Source: Canna indica
Lineage: Eukaryota > Streptophyta > Magnoliopsida > Zingiberales > Cannaceae
Reading direction: 5' to 3'
Assembly: GCA_034359265.1 (NCBI GenBank)
Contig: CP136896.1
Location: forward strand, 21,545,501 to 21,609,500
DNA: 64,000 bases
The translations under genes and the position numbers were made by a program. Numbering within the stretch: position 1 is the first letter of the stretch; every line of letters begins with the position of its first letter. The notes beneath the pieces were generated by a model. That model made no database searches, was not told the DNA's origin, and worked only from the letters and a program-made list of their open reading frames with translations. This document shows positions 58,343 to 64,000 of the stretch, in pieces.

Positions 58343-58999
58343 TTAACCACTTAGAAAAATACAAATTCCTAATTGCATTCTTAAATTTGTAAAGCTTCCC
58401 TCATTCAAGGGTTTTGTAAATATATCGACAAGTTGTTTGTCGGTGGATACAAATTCTACCGATATATTTCCCTTAGTCACATTATCCCTAAGAAAATGGT
58501 GCCTTAGATCAATATGCTTAGTCCTAGAGTGTAAAATAAGATTCTTTGTTAAATTTATTGCACTAGTATTATCACAATGAATAGGTATGCAAGAATACTT
58601 AAGTCCATAATCTAAAATGGTTTGTTTCATCCAAAGGACTTGTGCACAATAACTAGCCGCAGCGATGTATTCTGCTTCGATAGTTGAAAGTGCAACTGAG
58701 TTTTATTTCTTTGAGAACCAAGAAACAAGACTCGCTCCTAAGAATTGACAACACCCACTAGTGCTTTTTCTATCTACTTTACACTCGGCAAAATATGTGT
58801 CCGAAAAATTGCTTAATTCAAAGGATGTATGACATGGATACCATAGACCTAAGTCAACCGTGCCCTTCAAATATCTCAATATGCGTTTGATCGCACTTAA
58901 GTGAGACATTTTAGGACAAGATTGAAACCTAGCACATGCACAAATGCTAAACATGATATCAGGTCTACTTGTGGTTAAGTAAAGAAGACTATCAATCAT
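58343..58999 (-). pseudogene. copia RNase H region
   Basis: 58999-58703 encodes SRPDIMFSICACARFQ, HLSAIKRILRYLKGT and DRKSTSGCCQFLG; 58630-58343 encodes IHCDNTSAINLTKN, HIDLRHHFLRD and TKPLNEGSF, the usual end of copia pol. The catalytic-site strand reads SDTYFAECK where SDADYAGCK-like sequence is normal, so one conserved Asp is lost. Stops separate the two parts near 58700 and upstream of 58999. Confidence 0.8.
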
Positions 59000-59152
59000 A
59001 CCACGATATCATTTTTCGTCGACTTTGACACCATCTTCATCTTTGTCAAGCTTCATGGATGTGCTCATTGGTGTAGAAGCTATCTTGGCTTCATTCATCC
59101 CAAACCTTTTGATGAGCTCTTTTATGTACTTGGCTTGATTGATGAAGATTCA

Positions 59153-59596
59153 TTAGTTGGTTTGCTTAATTTGGAGGCTAAACATGAAGGAGAGCTCTCC
59201 CATCATGTTCATTTCAAATTCATCTTGCATACACTTAGCAAACCACTCACAAAGAGTTTTATTAGTAGCACCAAAAATTATGTTATCAACATAAATTTGA
59301 ACTAATAAGATATCATTTTCATGATGTTTAATAAAAAGTGAAACATCAGCTTTTCCAACATTAAAATATTGTTCAATTAAAAAGTTTGAAAGCCTTTCAT
59401 ACCAAGCCCTAGGGGCTTGTTTTAAACCATATAATGTTTTTTTAAGTTTGAAAACATGGTTAGGAAACTCAAAACTTTCAAATCCCGAGGGTTGTTCAAC
59501 ATATACTTCTTCATTGGTAAAACCATTTAAAAATGTACTTTTAACATCCATTAGAAAAAGTTTAAAACCTTTAAAACTAGTATACGCCAAAACCAT
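59153..59596 (-). pseudogene. copia reverse transcriptase region
   Basis: Contains LMDVKSTFLNG, LKKTLYGLKQAPRAWY and the catalytic box, here YVDN instead of YVDD, a G-to-A change that should abolish polymerase activity. A TGA precedes the ATG at 59596 in the same frame (where an Arg codon is normal), so the frame once continued upstream. Confidence 0.82.
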
Positions 59597-59818
59597 TCAA
59601 ATTGCTTCTAATCTAGCTACGAGAGCATAAGTTTCATTATAATATATCCCTTCTTGTTGATTGTACCCTTGTGTCACTAACATAGCTTTGTTTCTAAAGA
59701 CTAAACCTCATTCATCTAACTTATTCCTAAATACTCATTTAGTCCCAATTATAGTTTGTCCGCTAGGTCTAAGTACTAAGTCCCATACATCATTTCTTGC
59801 AAATTGGTTGAGTTCTTC

Positions 59819-60979
59819 TTACATAGCTATTACCCAAAACTCATCTTCTATTGCTTCCTTAATGTTCTTAGGCTCTACTTGAGATATAAATGCTACATAT
59901 TGACAAATATCTTTGAGTTTAGAGCGTGTTACCACTCCCGTTAATGGTTCTCCAATGACTTGATCCATTGGATGATCCATTGTCAATCGATATCCTTTGG
60001 GGAGAGGTGGTAGAGCTTCTTCTTCCTCATCTTCAACTTGAGGTAAAGTTGAGGATGATGGTTCTTCATGTTGAGTTTCCTCATTGCCTTCATCCTCCAC
60101 CTCTTTGTCATGAAGTGTGAGGTCCTCAAGTTCCTCATCTACATTTACAATCTTCACATTTCTAGAAGAATCATTAGTTTCATCAAATGTGACATGCATA
60201 GATTCTTCAACAATCATAGTTCTACGATTGTATACTCTATATGCCTTAGAATTAATGGAGTAACCTAGGAAAATGTCTCCATCTGATTTAGAATCAAATT
60301 TTTTTAAATGCTCCTTAGTATTTAAGATAAAATATTTGCATCCAAAAACATGAAAATATCTCACATCTGGGATTTTACCATTCCAAAGCTCAAAATATAT
60401 TTTCTTAATTTTAGGTCTTAATAAAACGCGATTAAACACATAACAAGATATATTTATGGCTTCGGCCCAAAAATACGTAGGCAAATTATTTTCGCAAAAC
60501 ATGATCCTAGCCATCTCTTGTAAGATTCTATTCTTCCTCTCAACCACCCCATTTTATTGAGGGGTACTTGGGGAAGAAAAGGTATGTTCAATACCCAAAT
60601 CATCACAAAATTCAAAAAAAAATTTATTTTTAAACTCTCCTCTATTATCACTTCTAATTTCTAAAATTGAAACTCCTTTCTCATTTGTAACTTTCTTAGT
60701 AAATTTTTTGAAAAACTCAAAAGTTTCATTTTTCTTAGCTAAAAAGAAAACTCATGTAAATCTAGAAAAATCATCAACTAGTACATAGCAATATAGTTTT
60801 CCACCTAGATTAGCTACATCACATGGACCAAAAAGATCTATGTGCACAAGCTCAAGAGTTCTAGATGTACTTACTTGATTAATGCTATGAAATGAAGATT
60901 TAACTTGCTTGCCTAGTTGACATGCATCACAAAGTTTATCTTTTTTAAATTTTATCTTGGGTAATCCTTTAACTAGTTT
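59819..60979 (-). pseudogene. copia integrase region, truncated
   Basis: Starts at the insertion point with KLVKGLPKIKF, then the zinc-binding part CDACQLGKQ, the catalytic start HIDLFGP and VDDFSRF, SDNRGEF (Asp kept), and NGVVERKNRILQEMARIM (from 60555), followed by the C-terminal GKIPDVRYFHVFGCKYF and an acidic tail. A TGA near 60754 replaces a Trp codon and a TAA near 60560 replaces a Gln codon. Both are C/G transitions. Confidence 0.82.
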
Positions 60980-61503
60980 TGTAATACCCCGATTTAGTGT
61001 CACATTGGGAGTATGTTGGATGTGGTGTTGGCTTATAAGGCTTGATGAGTGTGCTACCATCAACTTCAGCTTAAGCATTTTAATTAGGCCAATAGGTTGG
61101 TCTATGAAGTTGATGGGTTAGCTATCCCATCAAGCGGATCGTAATAAATGGTATCAGAGCAAGACCTAGTCCTAAGCATGGTGAGGGAGCCTATGTGAGA
61201 AAGGGCTGCCCAGGTGATAGGGTGGAGCCGCTACTAGGCTAGGTCTCATATGTCACCGACTTGGGTATGATTCTGGGCTATGTGTTAAACTCGAGTTGAG
61301 TCTTGACGAGGACATCAAGATATAAGTGAGGGAGATTGTAATACCCCGGTTTAGTTTCACATCGGGAGTATGTTGGATGTGGTGTTGGCTTATAAGATTT
61401 GATGGGTGTGCTACCATCAACTTCAGCTTAAGCATTTTAATTAGGCTAATAGATTGGTCTATGAAGTTGATGGGTTAGCTATCCCATCAAGCGGGTCATA
61501 ACA
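60980..61503 (+). mobile_element. TRIM-like element: two 167-bp LTRs with a 190-bp internal region
   Basis: LTRs 60980-61146 and 61337-61503, both TGTAATACCCC...; the right one ends ATAACA, the left ATAATA. They differ at about a dozen positions. The primer site TGGTATCAGAGC is at 61149-61160 and a purine tract AAGTGAGGGAGA at 61325-61335. No coding sequence. It is inserted in copia integrase. The right LTR is directly followed by another primer site and gypsy gag, so it also serves as the gypsy 5' LTR. Confidence 0.75.
61149..61160 (+). promoter_or_regulatory. primer binding site of the TRIM-like unit
   Basis: TGGTATCAGAGC, complementary to the 3' end of initiator tRNA-Met, 2 bases after the left LTR. 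Confidence 0.75.
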
Positions 61504-61505
61504 AA

Positions 61506-61517
61506 TGGTATCAGAGC
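61506..61517 (+). promoter_or_regulatory. primer binding site of the gypsy element
   Basis: TGGTATCAGAGC, 2 bases after the right LTR; the following bases (TTAGGATCG) differ from those after the left primer site. Confidence 0.75.
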
Positions 61518-61662
61518 TTAGGATCGTCCTCCTCCATAGGATTGTTGGGTGTTTAGGTCTAAGGATGAGATTCAACCTTACTTTAAGACAATAAGTTGAT
61601 TTTTAAATTATTTGGATGTTGATTGAATTTGAAATCTGAGTCGTTCTTTCTTTTTATGAAGT

Positions 61663-63993
61663 ATGGAGGCTAGAGGTAGCGCGGGTGTCAGGACTGCCTT
61701 CAGAGGTGGACGCCGAGGCCGAGGTCGAGGCGGTAGGCAGTCTGCGCAGACTTAGAGGGTTAGTCCAGTTCCGGCCAGAGTCAAGCTAGATCTGGCAGAT
61801 GATGTTCCTTTGGCTCAGTTTCAGCGCCGGGCATGCTCAAGCCATAGGCCCGGCCAGAGTAGCACTCGCGGTGGCCGAGCGGGAGGACAGACCGAGCAGA
61901 TGAAGCCTCAACCTGAGTCCGATTCTGAGTTCGATTCTGACTCAGCTCACGGTATGGATACACCTTCTGAGATGTCTACTAGATAGCATTCAGAGGATTC
62001 ACCGGTGCAGCCGCAGCTAGTATCTCAGTATGACCAAGTGCAGACTGAGTCTCTCGAGAGGCGGAAGATGAACCGACTGAATCAGTTTCTACGCCTAGGG
62101 AGAGACAAATTCGATAGCTTTTCTGGGACCACCGACCCTGCAGAGGCTCAGTCGTGGGTCCGCGAGGTGGAGCGAACCTTTGGTGTATTGGGTTGTCTTG
62201 AGGAGGAGCGGGTCGGTTTGACGACTTATTGTTTTACTAGGGAGGCCTTGGTTTGGTGGGAGATGCAGCAGAGGCTATTGAGAGGGAAGATTGTCACTTG
62301 GAAGAGATTCTTGAAGATATTCTTCAAGAAGTATTATCCAGCTACCTATGCGAGACAGAAGTTACAGGAGTTCATTCAGTTGTGTCAGGGGACGAAGCGG
62401 GTGATGGAGTATGCTGATAAGTTTGATGCACTCACGAGGTTCATCCCAGATTTGATTTCCACCAGTAGTAGACGGGCAGAGTTCTTTTTCAACGGACTGA
62501 ACAACTCCATTAAGGGGTTGATGGCTAGTGAGGAGTTGGATAACTATGACAGAGTTCTGAGGCGGGCGCTACGGGCGGAGGTGACTCATGCTGAGATGTT
62601 CCTGTATCGTCAGCAGGTTGAGGCTAGCCAGCCATCTTAGGCTAAGAGTCAGGGTGGCAGAGGACAGGGACAGTCGGGACAGTCTCATTTTAGGCAGCGC
62701 AGAGGGCGCAGAGATGGTGGCGGAAGGTTTGGACAGCCACAGGCCAAGAGGGCCAGATCAACACCAGCCCAATCTCAGGCATCTTCACGACCTACACATC
62801 AGTCGGGAGGTCAAACGAGCCAAGGCCAGTTCCACTACTTTAAGTGTGGGGATGCTTCTCACTCTGTCAGGGATTGCCCACAGTCGCAGAGTCTTTGCTT
62901 TAGTTGTAAGCAGCCAGGCCACATCAGTAGAGAGTGTCCAACCAGGCAGCAGACAGGAGGCCAGAGCTCTCAGCAGCAGCGGTAGAGGGGCCCGTAGTAG
63001 AGCACCCAGCAGTCTGCCAAAGTATTCGCACTGACCCAGTAGTAGGCCCAGGAGGCTTCTGGTACAGTTGTGAGAGGTATAATTCAGATTTTTAGTATTC
63101 CTTCATCATTACTATTTGATACTGGTTCTATACACTCTTTTATTGCTCCTCATATGATTGAAAAATTGAATATGGAGCCTACACCTAGTGCGACGAGCCT
63201 GGCCATGCATACACCGTTTGGGGATGTGCTAGTGTCAGAGTTGCAGTCGAGTGGGTGTAGACTCGACTTTGGTGGTCATGTTTGTTTAGCTGATCTGTTG
63301 GTGCTGGATTTCTCTAAATTTGATATTATTGACTTGATGAATAATAATATCTTGGTGAACCGCATTTTCATGGACTCTCTTGATCGGTTCATCGTAGTGT
63401 TCATCGATGATATCTTGGTGTACTCTCGCAGTGAGGCAGAGCATGAAGAGCACTTGAGGATGGTGCTTGGTGTGCTGAGAAAAGAGCAGTTGTATGCCAA
63501 ATTCAGCAAGTGTGCTTTCTGGTTGAAGGAAGTTAGCTTCCTTGGTCATGTGATTTCTGGAGCCGATATTGCAGTGGATCCTCAGAAAATTAATGCAGTG
63601 ATCGAGTGGCAAAGGCCTAGGACAGTCCACGAGATTCGGAATTTCTTGGGACTAGTAGGCTATTATCGGCGATTTGTTGAAGGTTTCTCAAAGATCGTCT
63701 CACCCTTGACTAGATTGACAAAGAAAGGGGTGAAATTTGTTTGGGATGACCGGTGCGAGGCGAGCTTCCATGAGCTCAAGAGGCGGCTCACTAGTGCACC
63801 TGTTTTGATAGTTCCAGTTGGATGTGACGGGTTTGTGTTATTTACAGACGCCTCCTTTCAAGGACTTGGAGCTGTGTTGATGCAGCATGAGAGAGTAGTT
63901 GCTTATGCTTCTCGACAGTTGAAGGAGCATGAGAAGAACTACCCAGTGCATGACTTGGAGCTAGCAGCGATCATCTTTGCATTGAAGATTTGA
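61663..63993 (+). pseudogene. gypsy gag-pol, one frame with nonsense changes and an internal deletion
   Basis: One frame from ATG 61663 stays open apart from eight TAG codons (61753, 61984, 62638, 62983, 62995, 62998, 63040, 63043) and a final TGA at 63991. Order: Arg/Gly-rich N-terminus; capsid with FSGTTDPAEAQSWVREVER (about 62120); zinc knuckles, the first lacking its first Cys (YFKCGDASHSVRDC), the second complete (CFSCKQPGHISREC); protease LLFDTGSIHSFIA (about 63115); then, after a deletion near 63330, the RT catalytic FIDDILVYSRS, thumb, and RNase H with VLFTDAS and HDLELAAI. Most of protease C-terminus and the RT fingers and palm start are missing. It cannot give a functional polyprotein. 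Confidence 0.85.
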
Positions 63994-64000
63994 CGACATT

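Larger units (their letters stand above)
56449..60979 (-). mobile_element. Ty1/copia element (probably SIRE-type), 5' part cut off
   Basis: Minus-strand order from right to left: integrase (starting inside the zinc-binding pre-integrase domain at 60979), reverse transcriptase, RNase H, polypurine tract (57862-57876), 3' LTR 56449-57861. Protease, gag and the 5' LTR are missing because a TRIM/gypsy insertion begins at 60980; they may continue beyond the window. The LTR belongs to the family of the solo LTR at 51673. The QIYVD-IIFGATN and DRKSTSGCCQFLG motifs point to the SIRE/Maximus lineage. Confidence 0.82.
61337..63993 (+). mobile_element. Ty3/gypsy element, runs off the window
   Basis: 5' LTR 61337-61503 (shared with the TRIM-like unit), primer site TGGTATCAGAGC at 61506-61517, gag-pol from 61663. 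Its order is Gag, zinc knuckle, protease, (deletion), RT end, RNase H. The 3' part and the 3' LTR lie beyond 64000. A 167-base LTR is unusually short for a gypsy element. Confidence 0.8.

Noticed and set aside
61253..61435. Minus-strand frames over the TRIM-like LTRs (also 60980-61078)
   Set aside because: Chance frames in the LTR repeat; only the part below 60979 belongs to copia integrase.
62588..63034. 148-codon frame in the gypsy gag region
   Set aside because: Overlaps the true gag frame in another phase; the zinc knuckles read in the frame of 61663.

Overview
This is nuclear DNA of a flowering plant. The evidence is one intron-rich host gene with canonical GT/AG introns, Ty1/copia and Ty3/gypsy LTR retrotransposons primed by initiator tRNA-Met, an L1-type LINE, an Au-like SINE fragment, and PIF/Harbinger-like and hAT-like DNA elements. 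The species cannot be named from the sequence. No tRNA, rRNA, CRISPR or bacterial-type operon was seen.

The one convincing host gene is TAF5, the WD40 subunit of general transcription factor TFIID, on the minus strand at 22401-38864. I resolved 19 coding exons with compatible phases, giving 665 codons plus a stop. Its promoter side (38890-39012) has two telo-box cores and two site II motifs. Its introns carry MITEs, a SINE fragment and LTR-like debris.

Left flank (1-22400): a gypsy fragment (LTR start at 2192) is split by a complete copia-type element (2270-10403, minus strand) with a perfect 5-bp target duplication. That element has gag but no recognisable pol. The gypsy fragment resumes at 10409 and has an inverted partner at 13775-14634. 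Between them lies a copia LTR fragment, itself split by a Harbinger-like element (11635-13137). Further right are a tandem duplication, a TAA-flanked MITE, two nested hAT-like MITEs and a hAT transposase relic.

Right flank (39000-64000): low-complexity and tandemly repeated DNA with a long (ATT)n microsatellite; an L1 LINE (45030-51414, 14-bp target duplication) interrupted by a copia solo LTR (46517-48127, 5-bp duplication); a second solo LTR (51673-52644, 5-bp duplication); a 2.4-kb Harbinger-like element (53984-56415, TTA duplication) carrying a decayed, intron-containing copy of a SpoU/TrmH-type RNA methyltransferase gene; and a minus-strand copia element (56449-60979). The copia integrase region is interrupted by a TRIM-like LTR pair (60980-61503), which runs directly into a plus-strand gypsy element that leaves the window. 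That gypsy reading frame is broken mostly by TAG codons that look like CAG-to-TAG changes.

The most unusual signals are: the gene-carrying Harbinger-like element; the TRIM and gypsy elements sharing one LTR; TATA boxes of several copia LTRs sitting in hairpins whose arms differ in sequence but stay complementary; clusters of the palindrome GGTCGACC in those LTRs; and a mosaic LTR pair in the element at 2270-10403.
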